Positions 33,744-41,946 of a DNA stretch of 64,000 bases are shown here, one piece after another (positions within the stretch are counted from its first letter, which is position 1; each line of letters starts with the position of its first letter). The notes below the pieces were generated by a model. That model did not search any database. It was given only the letters and a program-made list of their open reading frames with translations, and was not told where the DNA came from. Source of the DNA: Saprospiraceae bacterium (GTDB lineage: Bacteria > Bacteroidota > Bacteroidia > Chitinophagales > Saprospiraceae); the NCBI GenBank assembly GCA_019638455.1, contig JAHBTU010000004.1:1-64000 (forward strand), written 5' to 3'. The position numbers were made by a program, and so were the translations under genes.

Positions 33744-34534
33744 AAAACAATCACTTCCGCACCGCCTATTCGCTCTCGTGGCTCATCGTCGTGCTGGCGG
33801 TTGTTGCGTCGTTGGGCGGCTTGTTCATTGACAGCCTCTACCGCGACAGCGATTTTATCAAAAACGCTTGGTTTACCAACGACTGGGTGACTTTGGTGGT
33901 GGCATCGCCCGCCTTGTTGGTAGCGATGCAATGGGCGCGACGCGGCGCTCAACGGGCGCAATTGATATGGATGGGCCTGCTGCTCTATATGCTCTACAAC
34001 TACGCCTTTTACTTGTTTGGGGCAGCCTTCAATGCGTTTTTCCTGCTTTATGTGGCGCTCTTCACCCTCTCGGCTTATGCGCTCATCTTTGGATTGTCCC
34101 GATTGGACGCGGATGCCATTGCCAGCAATTTTAGCGAAAAAAAAACGCTCCCATGGATTGTCGTGTTCCTCATTTTCCTTGCTGCGCCATTGCTCCTCAT
34201 AGAGGGCGGGCAAAGCATCCGATTCGTCTTCACGGGCATAGTGCCCGAAGCGCCGAGCCTGATTTTCGCGTTGGATTTGTCGTTCGTGGTGCCCGCCACC
34301 ATTTTGGCCGCCGTGTGGCTCTGGCAGCGCAAGGCATGGGGCTTCGTGCTCGGTGCCATGATGCTCGTGAAAGGCACCACCTACGGACTGGTACTGAGCA
34401 CGGCAGCCTTGCGGCTGGTGCTGACCGACGCGCCCCAAAAAGACGAGTTTCTGCCCTTCTACCTCTTTGTCGCCATCGGCAGCGCGGTGAGTCTTACAGT
34501 CTTGCTACGGCATCTGAACCCCAACAAACGGTAA
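33740..34534 (+). CDS. Hypothetical multi-span membrane protein (264 aa)
   Basis: The product has about seven to eight hydrophobic helices, such as SLSWLIVVLAVVASLGGLFI, LIWMGLLLYMLYNYAFYLFGAAF, FFLLYVALFTLSAYALIFGL, IVVFLIFLAAPLLLI, LIFALDLSFVVPATILAAVWL and FVLGAMMLVKGTTYGLVL. No transporter or enzyme motif is seen. Coupling with the upstream gene (4-base ATGA overlap) and a repeat-filled 69-base gap to the DUF6544 gene suggest a three- or four-gene membrane operon of unknown function. Confidence 0.78.
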   Translation: MKNNHFRTAYSLSWLIVVLAVVASLGGLFIDSLYRDSDFIKNAWFTNDWVTLVVASPALLVAMQWARRGAQRAQLIWMGLLLYMLYNYAFYLFGAAFNAFFLLYVALFTLSAYALIFGLSRLDADAIASNFSEKKTLPWIVVFLIFLAAPLLLIEGGQSIRFVFTGIVPEAPSLIFALDLSFVVPATILAAVWLWQRKAWGFVLGAMMLVKGTTYGLVLSTAALRLVLTDAPQKDEFLPFYLFVAIGSAVSLTVLLRHLNPNKR

Positions 34535-34601
34535 CAACGAACAACGAACAACCACCAACAAACAACGAACAACGAACAACCACCAACAAACAACGAACAA
34601 C
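34532..34601. repeat. AAC-rich tandem repeat
   Basis: Two ~29-bp units of the form CAACGAACAACGAACAACCACCAACAAA lie in tandem between the 264-aa membrane protein gene and the DUF6544 gene. The complementary style (attgttgattg) occurs in the rfbB 5' end. Confidence 0.8.
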
Positions 34602-34603
34602 CT

Positions 34604-35710
34604 ATGCGCCTCCTTTTTGCTCTTATCCTTCTCATTCACGGCCTAATCCACTTAATGGGTTTTGCCAAAGCCTTCAAATGGGCCGATGTGCCGCAGCTCA
34701 GCGGACAATTCACCAAAACCGTCGGCCTATTGTGGCTCGTTGCTGCGGCATTGTTCGTGGTGTCCGTCTTGCTTTTATTGTTAAAAAAAGACTGGTGGTG
34801 GATGGTGGCGGCACCAGCCTTATTGCTCTCGCAAATCCTGATTTTCACCCAATGGCGCGATGCTAAATTTGGAACCTTGGCCAACATCATTGCCCTTGCA
34901 GGCATCGTGCTCGCTTACGGAAGTTGGAGTTTCAACACAATGGTCAAGAAGGAGTTAGCCGCGTTTTTCCCAAAAAAAGTCGCAACTACAACGGTTTTGA
35001 CAAAGGAAACGCTTGCGCCCCTGCCGCCAGTGGTGCAGCGATGGCTCGAGCGCTCCGGCGTTGTTGGCAAAGAACTCGTCCAAGTTGCGCATTTGAAACA
35101 AACAGGCGAGATGAAAACCAAGCCCGACGGCAGCTGGATACCTTTTGAGGCCGTGCAGTGGAATACTTTGGACAAGCCCGGTTTCATCTGGACGACCCAA
35201 ATCCAAGCCGCGCCGGGCATGACGCTCGCTGGACGCGACAAATATGTGGACGGACGCGGCAATATGCTCATCAAACTGCTGTCGCTCTATCCGATTGCCG
35301 ACGCGAAAGGTCCCGAGACCGACCAAGGGACGATGCTGCGCAATCTGGCCGAAATATGCTGGTGGCCGTCCGCAGCGTTGAGCGAGCATATTCAATGGGA
35401 ACAGCTGGATACCCTATCCGCCAAAGCCACCATGACTTTCGGCGGCATCACGGCATCGGGCATTTTTAGGTTCAGTGCCGAGGGCGACATGGCGAGTTTT
35501 GAGGCAAAACGCTACTACGACCGCAAAGAAGGCGCAACGCTGGAAGACTGGCTCGTGGTCAACAAAGGCTACCGCGAGTTCGGTGGCGTTCGGGTGCCTT
35601 ACAAAAGTGAGATAACCTGGAAATTGAAAGACGGCGAATTCACTTGGCTGAAATTGGAAATCACGGACATTCAATACAATGGGGCTGCCACGAAGGCGCA
35701 AAGGCGCTAA
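34604..35710 (+). CDS. DUF6544-family membrane protein
   Basis: The 368-aa product has an N-terminal membrane part (MRLLFALILLIHGLIHLMGFAKAF..., TVGLLWLVAAALFVVSVLLLLLKKDWWWMVAAPALLLSQILIF, LANIIALAGIVLAYGSW) and a soluble C-terminal domain (~130-368) with PLPPVVQRWLERSGVVGKE, LKQTGEMKTKPDGSWIPFEAVQW, AEICWWPSAAL and FGGVRVPYKSEITWKLKDGEFTWLKLEITDIQYN. These match the DUF6544 pattern, which has no assigned activity. The last residues (ATKAQRR) are encoded by a gccacgaaggcgcaaaggcgc repeat, so the natural C-terminus may be a few residues shorter. Confidence 0.78.
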   Translation: MRLLFALILLIHGLIHLMGFAKAFKWADVPQLSGQFTKTVGLLWLVAAALFVVSVLLLLLKKDWWWMVAAPALLLSQILIFTQWRDAKFGTLANIIALAGIVLAYGSWSFNTMVKKELAAFFPKKVATTTVLTKETLAPLPPVVQRWLERSGVVGKELVQVAHLKQTGEMKTKPDGSWIPFEAVQWNTLDKPGFIWTTQIQAAPGMTLAGRDKYVDGRGNMLIKLLSLYPIADAKGPETDQGTMLRNLAEICWWPSAALSEHIQWEQLDTLSAKATMTFGGITASGIFRFSAEGDMASFEAKRYYDRKEGATLEDWLVVNKGYREFGGVRVPYKSEITWKLKDGEFTWLKLEITDIQYNGAATKAQRR

Positions 35711-35830
35711 GAGGATGCCTTATTGTACGTCGGAACGCTGTTCCGGCGCATCCCGGAACAGCGTTCCGGTTTGCTTGTGACCCTCAGATACCCCCTTTAA
35801 AAACTTCGAGCCTTGGTGTCTTCGTGGAAA
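35690..35830. repeat. Composite inverted element D at the DUF6544 3' end
   Basis: CGGAACGCTGTTCCGG (35730-35745) pairs perfectly with CCGGAACAGCGTTCCG (35752-35767). Outside lie CACGAAGGCGCAAAGGCGC (from 35690) and TGGTGTCTTCGTGG (from about 35814), which are of opposite sense. The left outer arm overlaps the last codons and stop of the DUF6544 gene. Confidence 0.8.
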
Positions 35831-35843
35831 AAAATCTCTTATC

Positions 35844-36953
35844 ATGCGCAGCATCCAACACTACCTGCCCAAACCCCGCCACACGGAAATCAACCGGATT
35901 TTTGTGAAAGCCAAACCTGAAGTCGCTTGGCAAGCCGCCCGCCATTTCGATGCTGCTGAGATGCCCTGGGTGCGGCTGTTGTTCGACATTCGTGCCATTC
36001 CAGATTGGCTGAAAGGCAAAAAAAGAATGGAAGATGACCGCAGCGTCAGCGTGGACCAAGTGGCGCGGCAAGGCACTGGCTTTATGATTTTGGAAGAAAT
36101 TCCGGGCCGCGAGGTGGTGGTAGGCTCAGTCGGTCGATTCTGGCATCTCAATATCCCCTTCGCCTCGGTGAAGCCTTCCGACTTCCGCGATTTCAACGAG
36201 CCGGGTTGGGGCAAACTCGCTTGGGCGATTTCGGTCGAGCCTTTCGGCGAGGGCAGCACCGTCAGCTTCGAATTGCGCACCACCGCGACCGACGACGAAA
36301 GTTGGGCAAACCTCGAACGCTACTACGGCATCATCGGCCTCGGCTCAAAGCCGATTCGCAGCGCGGCCATGTCACATTTGCAGGCCGAACTTGGCAAAAT
36401 GAAACTGCCCGACGAGGATGAAATCGCACTGCCCGGCGACGAACGCATTCCCGAAGCCCGGCACCAAATGACCCACTCTTTGGACATTGAAGCCCCCCCA
36501 TCCATCGTGTGGCGATACCTGATGCAGCTGGGCTGCGACCGGGGCGGCTGGTACAGCATTGATATATTGGACAATGGCGGCAAGCCCAGCGTTGACCATT
36601 TGGTGGAGGGCTGGGAAACGCGAAAAGTGGGCGACAAGTTGGCTGCCACGCCTGCGCAGGATGGCTTCTTCGATGTGTACGCCGTCGAGCAAACGCAACA
36701 TTTTGTCATCGGTGGCGAATACGAGCAAAGTATGTTCGGGGGCGGCCCTTTCAAGATGTCTTGGGCATTCGTGTTGCAACCAATCGGCCTTGATGCGACG
36801 CGCCTCCTCACCCGTGTGCGAGGGGCATTGGAACCAAAATGGGCCGATTGGCTGATGGGCAACGTAATTTACCCGCCCGTTCACGCCATCATGCAGACGG
36901 CGGAGTTGAAAAACATAAAAAGACTGGCGGAGCGGGACGCGCAAGCGCGTTAG
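35844..36953 (+). CDS. SRPBCC-family protein (two START-like domains)
   Basis: The 369-aa product holds two SRPBCC/START-like domains: one at about 15-185 (EINRIFVKAKPEVAWQAARHFDAAEMPWVRLLFDIR...SFELRTTATDDESWANLERYYGIIGLGSKPIR) and one at about 205-360 (HSLDIEAPPSIVWRYLMQLGCDRGGWYSIDILDNGG...MSWAFVLQPIGLDATRLLTRVRG). Such folds bind hydrophobic ligands. The second begins with a pattern (WRYLMQLGCDRGGWYS) seen in 'SRPBCC family' proteins of Bacteroidota. No substrate is evident. It follows the DUF6544 gene after the inverted element D. It has no signal peptide. Confidence 0.85.
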   Translation: MRSIQHYLPKPRHTEINRIFVKAKPEVAWQAARHFDAAEMPWVRLLFDIRAIPDWLKGKKRMEDDRSVSVDQVARQGTGFMILEEIPGREVVVGSVGRFWHLNIPFASVKPSDFRDFNEPGWGKLAWAISVEPFGEGSTVSFELRTTATDDESWANLERYYGIIGLGSKPIRSAAMSHLQAELGKMKLPDEDEIALPGDERIPEARHQMTHSLDIEAPPSIVWRYLMQLGCDRGGWYSIDILDNGGKPSVDHLVEGWETRKVGDKLAATPAQDGFFDVYAVEQTQHFVIGGEYEQSMFGGGPFKMSWAFVLQPIGLDATRLLTRVRGALEPKWADWLMGNVIYPPVHAIMQTAELKNIKRLAERDAQAR

Positions 36954-36961
36954 AAAATCTA

Positions 36962-37125
36962 AGAGGTTGTTTTTAAACCCCTCACCGGACGAGAGGGCCC
37001 ATCTTTTGGTGCTATCCATCGGTTGTTTTTTGGCGGATATGCCTCGATATTAACCCAATAGTGAGCCTTAGCCATCCCCAAAATCTGAGCTTTCCCACTC
37101 TAGCAGGTGTTTTAAAACAACCTCT
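36962..37125. repeat. 164-bp inverted-repeat element G
   Basis: The ends AGAGGTTGTTTTTAAAC (36962-36978) and GTTTTAAAACAACCTCT (37109-37125) pair with one mismatch over 17 bp. It lies 16 bases upstream of the VIT1-type pseudogene start codon. No ORF lies inside. It is similar in style to element H at 6818. Confidence 0.75.
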
Positions 37126-37141
37126 AAAAAAACAGCATTTT

Positions 37142-37627
37142 ATGAAAAAAAATCGCTCGAAAATCTTCAGACAGAGATTGACACCGCGTGGCTCTACGAC
37201 AAAGTCGCGGAACACGAAGACGACCCTGACATAGCCAACATATTCAAAGGTCTGGCTGAAATCGAACGCAGCCATGCGCAGCATTTTTTGGAACAAAACC
37301 CCGGCGTCGCAATGCCCAACCCTTCATGGCGTGCTCGCACACTCAATTGGGTGGGTAAAGTGTTCGGCTACGACTATTTGCTCGGCGTGTTGCTGGAAAC
37401 CGAAAAAAGCATCGCCAACGCAGCCGTCACGGCCAAAAACCAGCGTCAAGCCCCCATCTCCTGCACGGAGACTAATCATGTGAAAATACTGCAATCGCTG
37501 CTGCAAACGAAAGGCCGTGTCTCCGGCGAAAAACTTTCCAAACTCGAAGAAAAGCACAAAACAGTGGGCGGCGGCGGCAGTCGCGTTTTTTATTGGGAAG
37601 CTGATTGGGGTTTCCATTACAGGGTAA
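37142..37627 (+). pseudogene. VIT1/CCC1-type transporter with a rubrerythrin-like N-terminus, frameshifted and core-deleted
   Basis: An intact relative has an N-terminal helical domain followed by the VIT1 membrane domain, and would move iron or manganese across the membrane. In frame 1 from about 37144, LENLQTEIDTAWLYDKVAEHEDDPDIANIFKGLAEIERSHAQHFLEQNPG and the region up to KLSKLEEKHKTVGGG match the N-terminal part. The likely ATG (37142) is out of frame with this because the adjacent A tract has eight A (nine would restore the frame). From GGGCGGCGGCGGC the reading continues, in another frame, as VAFFIGKLIGVSITG-stop, the natural extreme C-terminus. The whole membrane core is missing, so the gene is dead. 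Confidence 0.8.
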
Positions 37628-37700
37628 AACACCGTTTTGGCGGTATCTGTGTATATGGTTTTTTCAGTGTTCTTTTTTTGGGCGTGCGCGACACTCGGAG

Positions 37701-39005
37701 CTACTTCTCGAACTCGATGACATACTCCGAGCAGTATTTCCCCAAGTCGGAATACTTAAAAAACAGCCGTGCGCGCTTGCCGAGCCGCAGGCAAGTGTGT
37801 TTGTTGGCAATGTCTTCCGGTGTGTTCATGGGCTGGAGCGAAGGGTACCAAATCGTGTGGCCGGGTTTGTCGAAAAGCAATTGCGGGGTGGTCCAGTCCT
37901 GCGAATTGTTGCCCGTGCCGAGGTCTTGGTGCGGGTTGAAGGAAATATAGACGCTACTGCCTACCCATGACTGGCCTACGACTTTTCCCATGAGCATCAC
38001 CCAGCAATTGAGGTAAGTGTTCCAGCTCACCGAAGGCCCCCAATGGAAGCCACCCGACGGCGACGAGGCGGGGCCGCCGCCTTGTGCGCGGGGAATCTGC
38101 AACGACGCGATGGGCTTGCCCACGCTGTCCCATGGCGCGTTGAAGCCCTCGCCGTCCCAGCGTTTGGCCTTGCCTTGCGGGTTGTCGAGGTCGCCGAGCG
38201 CGATGCGGGCGACGCTGATGCACTGGCCGCTCCATTCGGTGTCGGGGTTGTAAGTGGCAGCGTCATAAGTGCCGGGGTAGCCGTATTCGCCGTAAAACAA
38301 ATAAAGATAATCGCCCACCGCTACTGCGGAAGGGTCGCCCACGCCGCCCGCGAAAGTTTTGGAAGTGTTGTGCGGTTTCAGAATCATGCGTGGCTGCTTG
38401 TCCTCTATGAAAAGCCCTTTGTTCTCCCAGTTCCAGCCACCGTCGATGGATTTCATGATGCCGATGCGACACACTGCCGCGGGCGTGATGCGTTCCGTGA
38501 GGCCGAGTGGCCAGTCTTTGTCAATGTAGCCTTCGCCAGTGGTGGGGTCGTAGGGCAGTGTTTCGGGGTAGTTTTCATTGTGATAAACGGCGTAGAGTGT
38601 GCGGCCACTCGCGTCTTTGGCATCCTGATAAACAGTTTCGAACCACACGGCCCCGTGTAGGCCGGGCTGCCCGACGGGCGCGTTTTTTGGCAGGCGCGGC
38701 GCGATGTAGGCCGATGCGGGGTTGCTGAAAGCCTCGTCGGCGTGGCGGCCGCTGGAGAATTTGAGTTCGTTGGAAAAACCCCACACAGGGTCTTCGCCGT
38801 ATTTGCCGGGAAAAATGCGGAAGGTGTCGCCCACCCAAGCCTCCGCCATGTTGCAGTCCACGAAGTTGTTGAACCGGAAGGTATCGGTCTGAATGAGTTG
38901 GAAGCGAGGAGGGTTGAAAGTTGCTTTGGCAGGTTTGCCGGCAGGCTGGCAGCTGACAGCGAGCAGGGCTATCAGTAGTAGGGGGTAGAAGATATTGTTT
39001 GTCAT
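37701..39005 (-). CDS. Hypothetical lipoprotein with a glycosidase-like beta-propeller
   Basis: The 434-aa product (from 39005) starts MTNNIFYPLLLIALLAVSCQPAGKP, a lipoprotein signal with Cys at about 19. The rest is rich in beta-propeller-like blocks: NMAEAWVGDTFRIFPGKYGEDPVWGFSNELKF, AVWFETVYQD...LYAVYHNENYP, GIMKSIDGGWNWENKGLFIED, GGVGDPSAVAVGDYLYLFYGEYG, GPSVSWNTYLNCWVMLMGK and QDWTTPQLLFD. GDPSAVAVGDYLYLFY and the sialidase-like 'Asp-box' pattern (SIDGGWNWEN) suggest a glycoside-hydrolase-like (GH43/sialidase superfamily) or DUF4185-like fold. Catalytic residues are not assigned. It has a -7 element upstream and is convergent with the pseudogene. Confidence 0.75.
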   Translation of the reverse strand: MTNNIFYPLLLIALLAVSCQPAGKPAKATFNPPRFQLIQTDTFRFNNFVDCNMAEAWVGDTFRIFPGKYGEDPVWGFSNELKFSSGRHADEAFSNPASAYIAPRLPKNAPVGQPGLHGAVWFETVYQDAKDASGRTLYAVYHNENYPETLPYDPTTGEGYIDKDWPLGLTERITPAAVCRIGIMKSIDGGWNWENKGLFIEDKQPRMILKPHNTSKTFAGGVGDPSAVAVGDYLYLFYGEYGYPGTYDAATYNPDTEWSGQCISVARIALGDLDNPQGKAKRWDGEGFNAPWDSVGKPIASLQIPRAQGGGPASSPSGGFHWGPSVSWNTYLNCWVMLMGKVVGQSWVGSSVYISFNPHQDLGTGNNSQDWTTPQLLFDKPGHTIWYPSLQPMNTPEDIANKHTCLRLGKRARLFFKYSDLGKYCSEYVIEFEK

Positions 39006-39035
39006 GCGCTTAAAAAAAAGTAAAACGAACGCAGA

Positions 39036-39043
39036 CAAAGGTA
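39036..39043 (-). promoter_or_regulatory. -7 element of the propeller lipoprotein gene
   Basis: TACCTTTG on the minus strand, 30 bases upstream of the ATG at 39005. No clear -33 TTTG is visible. Confidence 0.4.
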
Positions 39044-39091
39044 GGAATCCGTTTGTGAAACCATGAGAGGTTTTGCAAACGCGCCATGGGA

Positions 39092-39535
39092 TTAGACCTC
39101 CTCTTTTTCCTTGTGGTACTTCTCGGGATTTTGGAAAAAGTCCCTCATGAGTGCCACCATTTGGTTTTGCGTGATGTAGTCCGAGGGAAGTGCTCCCAGC
39201 AGCCTCGGTTTGTAATGCTTGATGTTTTCGATTTCTTTTTTCAAGCCTAGTTTAGCCTCAGCCGGGCCAAAAATCACAATATCTTTCGCATCAGAGTTGA
39301 CGTGTTCGAGTATCTGTTTGAAATAGTGGTGTTCTTCGTGCTTTGCCCGCTCCAAGTTGGTGTCGTCGGGCGGTGAGAACTGCGGCCCCCACGGCGATTT
39401 AGAGCGCGAGCCGCCTTTGGTGGCCGGGTGTGTCACTGTCGAATGTATGTGTTTCACGGCAGCATTGCCCTCCTCATCGAAGGCAATGATGTAAGCGTCT
39501 TTGAAGTCGAGCCAAATGCCTGTCTGATTTTTCAT
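39092..39535 (-). CDS. Small hypothetical protein, eRF1/Pelota-like fold (tentative)
   Basis: The 147-aa product (start at 39535; the ATG at 39589 adds no feature) reads KNQTGIWLDFKDAYIIAFDEEGNAAVKHIHSTVTHPATKGG...SPWGPQFSPPDDTNLERAKHEEHHYFKQILEHVNSDAKDIVIFGPAEAKLGLKKEIENI. The combination of GIWLDFKDAYII, a RSKSPWGPQ basic loop, FGPAEAKLGLKKEIE and a C-terminal ALPSDYITQNQMVALMRDFF matches a group of ~140-aa bacterial proteins with an eRF1-domain-like fold. Their function is not established; a ribosome-linked role is only a guess. It has no signal peptide. A long repeat-rich gap lies upstream. Confidence 0.6.
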   Translation of the reverse strand: MKNQTGIWLDFKDAYIIAFDEEGNAAVKHIHSTVTHPATKGGSRSKSPWGPQFSPPDDTNLERAKHEEHHYFKQILEHVNSDAKDIVIFGPAEAKLGLKKEIENIKHYKPRLLGALPSDYITQNQMVALMRDFFQNPEKYHKEKEEV

Positions 39536-39815
39536 AGTTTGGAAGGAATTTGCATTGTTGCGCCAAAATTCGCCTTTTCGGATTATCAATTTACAGAACT
39601 TTGCTCACCGTTGGGCGTGACTTTTATCATAAAACGCTCCTGATTTGCCAACCCATGCAAGTTGGGAGTTTTCGCCTTGCTTAGTGTTTGGGTGCGTTTC
39701 ACCAAGCAGAAGCGGCGGGGTGAGGGATTTGGGCTTGGCATATAGGGAGGGGTGCGTTTGGTGAGAGCACTAATCGCGGCGGGAACCACTCAAAATTTGA
39801 CACTTTCACACAAAT
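39536..39815. other. Non-coding gap upstream of the MFS gene
   Basis: It holds no plausible gene; short ORFs on the minus strand near 39586 and 39699 are compositionally odd and overlap repeats. It ends at family A copy A4. Confidence 0.45.
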
Positions 39816-39918
39816 ATACCTCGCGCCGCCAAGTTTTGGGCACGGCCCAACGCGCAATCTGCTAAAAATCAAGAACATCAATCATGGGCATCTGACAAAT
39901 CCTAACGAATCAAGGTAT
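39816..39918 (-). repeat. Family A element, copy A4 (103 bp, inverted)
   Basis: The ends are ATACCTCG and CAAGGTAT. Read on the minus strand it aligns with A2 and A3 (ACAAATCCTAACGAATC corresponds to GATTCGCTAAGATTTGT). It ends three bases before the MFS start codon, so its terminus occupies the ribosome-binding region. Confidence 0.85.
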
Positions 39919-39921
39919 AAA

Positions 39922-41106
39922 ATGCAACGTCCGGCCATCATCACCCGCAACATCTGGATACTTTCGCTTGTAAGTCTTTTCACCGACATGGCCAGCGAAA
40001 TGCTTTATCCGGTCATGCCTGTCTATCTCAAAAGCATTGGGTTTTCCATCGTGCTTATTGGGGTGCTGGAAGGGGTGGCAGAGGCAACCGCTGGGTTGAG
40101 CAAAGGCTATTTTGGCAAACTCAGCGACACGACTGGCCGACGGCTGCCGTTCGTGCAACTTGGCTACGCGCTCAGCGCCATCTCCAAGCCCATGCTGGCC
40201 GCGTTCGTTTACCCGTTGTGGGTGTTTTTCGCGCGCACCCTCGACCGCTTGGGCAAAGGGATTCGCACGGGTGCCCGCGATGCTCTGCTCTCGGATGAGG
40301 CCACGCCTGCCACAAAAGGTCGGGTTTTTGGCCTTCATCGCTCTATGGACACGCTCGGCGCGGTGGTGGGGCCGCTGCTGGCCTTGCTGTTTTTGCATTT
40401 CTATCCCGGACAATACGCTTTGCTTTTCCTGCTGGCCTTTGTGCCGGGCTTGCTTGCGGTGGCGCTGACGATGCTCATTCGGGAGCAGCCTAAGGCGAGA
40501 CGAGACGGCGCAGCGGCCAAGCCGGGTTTCTGGGATTTTGCGCGTTATTGGAAAAACAGCTCGACGCAGTATCGCCGACTCACGGGCGGCTTGCTGGTAT
40601 TTGCCTTGTTCAACAGCTCGGATGTGTTCCTGCTGCTGAAAATCAAGGAGGCTGGATGGAGCGACGCGACCGTGCTCGGGGTGTATATTTTCTACAATAT
40701 CGTGTATGCGCTCGCCGCCTATCCTTTGGGTGTCGTGGCTGACCGACTGGGCATGAAGCGGGTGTTCGTGGGTGGGTTGTTGTTGTTTGCCACCGTGTAT
40801 GCGGGCATGGCGTTCGCGTCGGCGCAACCCGTTTTTCTCGCGCTTTTTTTCCTCTACGGCATATATGCGGCGGCTACGGAAGGGGTGGCGAAAGCATGGC
40901 TCACCAATATCTGCGAGCGCAAGGACACGGCTACTGCCATCGGCACCTACACCGCGTTTCAGAGCATTTGCGCCTTATTGGCCAGTAGCATGATTGGTGT
41001 GATTTGGTACGCTGTGGGTCCTGCGGCGGCCTTTTTGGTCAGCGCCGTGGCGGCGGCATTGGTGGCGGCTTATTTGAGTCGTCTCCAACATCAGCCGTTT
41101 GGCTGA
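39922..41106 (+). CDS. Major facilitator superfamily (MFS) transporter
   Basis: The 394-aa inner-membrane protein has about 12 hydrophobic helices, for example WILSLVSLFTDMASEMLYPVMPVYL, IVLIGVLEGVAEATAGL, FVQLGYALSAISKPMLAAFVYPLWVF, FLLAFVPGLLAVALTMLI and GLLVFALFNSSDVFLLLKI. The MFS motif A-like loop is GKLSDTTGRR between helices 2 and 3. DRLGKGIRTGARDALLSDEATPATKGRVFGLHRSMDTLGAVVGPLLALL resembles the helix-4/5 region of DHA1-type drug or small-molecule exporters. The substrate is unknown. The start is immediately preceded by family A copy A4, which may supply its leader. Confidence 0.92.
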   Translation: MQRPAIITRNIWILSLVSLFTDMASEMLYPVMPVYLKSIGFSIVLIGVLEGVAEATAGLSKGYFGKLSDTTGRRLPFVQLGYALSAISKPMLAAFVYPLWVFFARTLDRLGKGIRTGARDALLSDEATPATKGRVFGLHRSMDTLGAVVGPLLALLFLHFYPGQYALLFLLAFVPGLLAVALTMLIREQPKARRDGAAAKPGFWDFARYWKNSSTQYRRLTGGLLVFALFNSSDVFLLLKIKEAGWSDATVLGVYIFYNIVYALAAYPLGVVADRLGMKRVFVGGLLLFATVYAGMAFASAQPVFLALFFLYGIYAAATEGVAKAWLTNICERKDTATAIGTYTAFQSICALLASSMIGVIWYAVGPAAAFLVSAVAAALVAAYLSRLQHQPFG

Positions 41107-41177
41107 CCTGCGTCATTGGTGACGAGTGTTGCCTAACTCGATTTTTGCAGCATGTTTTTTTTAAAAAAATCAGAACT

Positions 41178-41918
41178 ATGAAAGGCAAATCAGTCATCGT
41201 CACAGGCGCTGCCTCCGGCATCGGACAAGCAACCGCCGAACTGTTTGCCCGCGAAGGCGCGCGGGTGGTTGTTTCTGACATCCATGAGGCGCAAGGCCAA
41301 TCGGTGGCCGCGCGTATTCGCGCCAAGGGGGGTGATGCGATGTTCGTCCATGCAGATGTTTCCAAACCTGTGGACATGGAAAAATTGGTGGGGGAGACCA
41401 TCAAAGCCTATGGGCGGCTCGATGTGGCGGTGAATAACGCGGGCATTTCCGGGGAGCAAAGCCCCATCGCCGATTTGAGCATTGAGGGTTGGGAGCAGGT
41501 CATCCGCGTCAACCTGAGCGGCGTTTTTTATGGCATGAAATACCAGATTGCGGCGATGCTAAAAAACGGCGGCGGCAGCATTGTGAATGTTTCGTCCATT
41601 CTAGGGGCGGTGGGTTTTGCGGGCGCGTCGGCGTATGTGTCGGCCAAACACGGGCTGCTGGGGCTGACCCAAACGGCGGCTCTTGAGTATTCGGCGCAAA
41701 ATATCCGCGTCAATGTGGTCGGGCCGGCGTTCATTGACACGCCCTTGCTGAGTGCGTTGGACGAGGAAATGAAAAAGGCGGTTGTGTCGCTCCATCCCAT
41801 CGGGCGATTGGGCCGCAGCGAAGAGGTGGCGGAATTGATTGTGTGGTTGGGCAGCGACAAATCTTCGTTCGTGTCGGGGAGTTATCACCCGATTGATGGG
41901 GGGTATTTGTCGCGGTAG
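41178..41918 (+). CDS. Short-chain dehydrogenase/reductase
   Basis: The 246-aa classical SDR reads MKGKSVIVTGAASGIGQATAELF with the TGxxxGIG NAD(P) motif, then DIHEAQGQ, HADVSKPVDMEKLV, the NNAG motif (VAVNNAGISG), and the catalytic triad: Ser in NVSSILG and Tyr/Lys in AYVSAKHG. The C-terminus GSDKSSFVSGSYHPIDGGYLS is typical. An acidic residue (VVVSDIHE) after the second strand favours NAD+. The substrate is not deducible. The ATG at 41178 is chosen over an in-frame ORF start at 41004 that overlaps the MFS gene. It follows the MFS gene after 71 bases. Confidence 0.93.
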   Translation: MKGKSVIVTGAASGIGQATAELFAREGARVVVSDIHEAQGQSVAARIRAKGGDAMFVHADVSKPVDMEKLVGETIKAYGRLDVAVNNAGISGEQSPIADLSIEGWEQVIRVNLSGVFYGMKYQIAAMLKNGGGSIVNVSSILGAVGFAGASAYVSAKHGLLGLTQTAALEYSAQNIRVNVVGPAFIDTPLLSALDEEMKKAVVSLHPIGRLGRSEEVAELIVWLGSDKSSFVSGSYHPIDGGYLSR

Positions 41919-41946
41919 AACGATTTGGGATTTAGGATTTGGACAG

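Noticed and set aside
37605..37970. 121-aa plus-strand ORF after the transporter pseudogene
   Set aside because: It overlaps the pseudogene tail and the 3' end of a lipoprotein gene on the other strand, and has no recognisable features.
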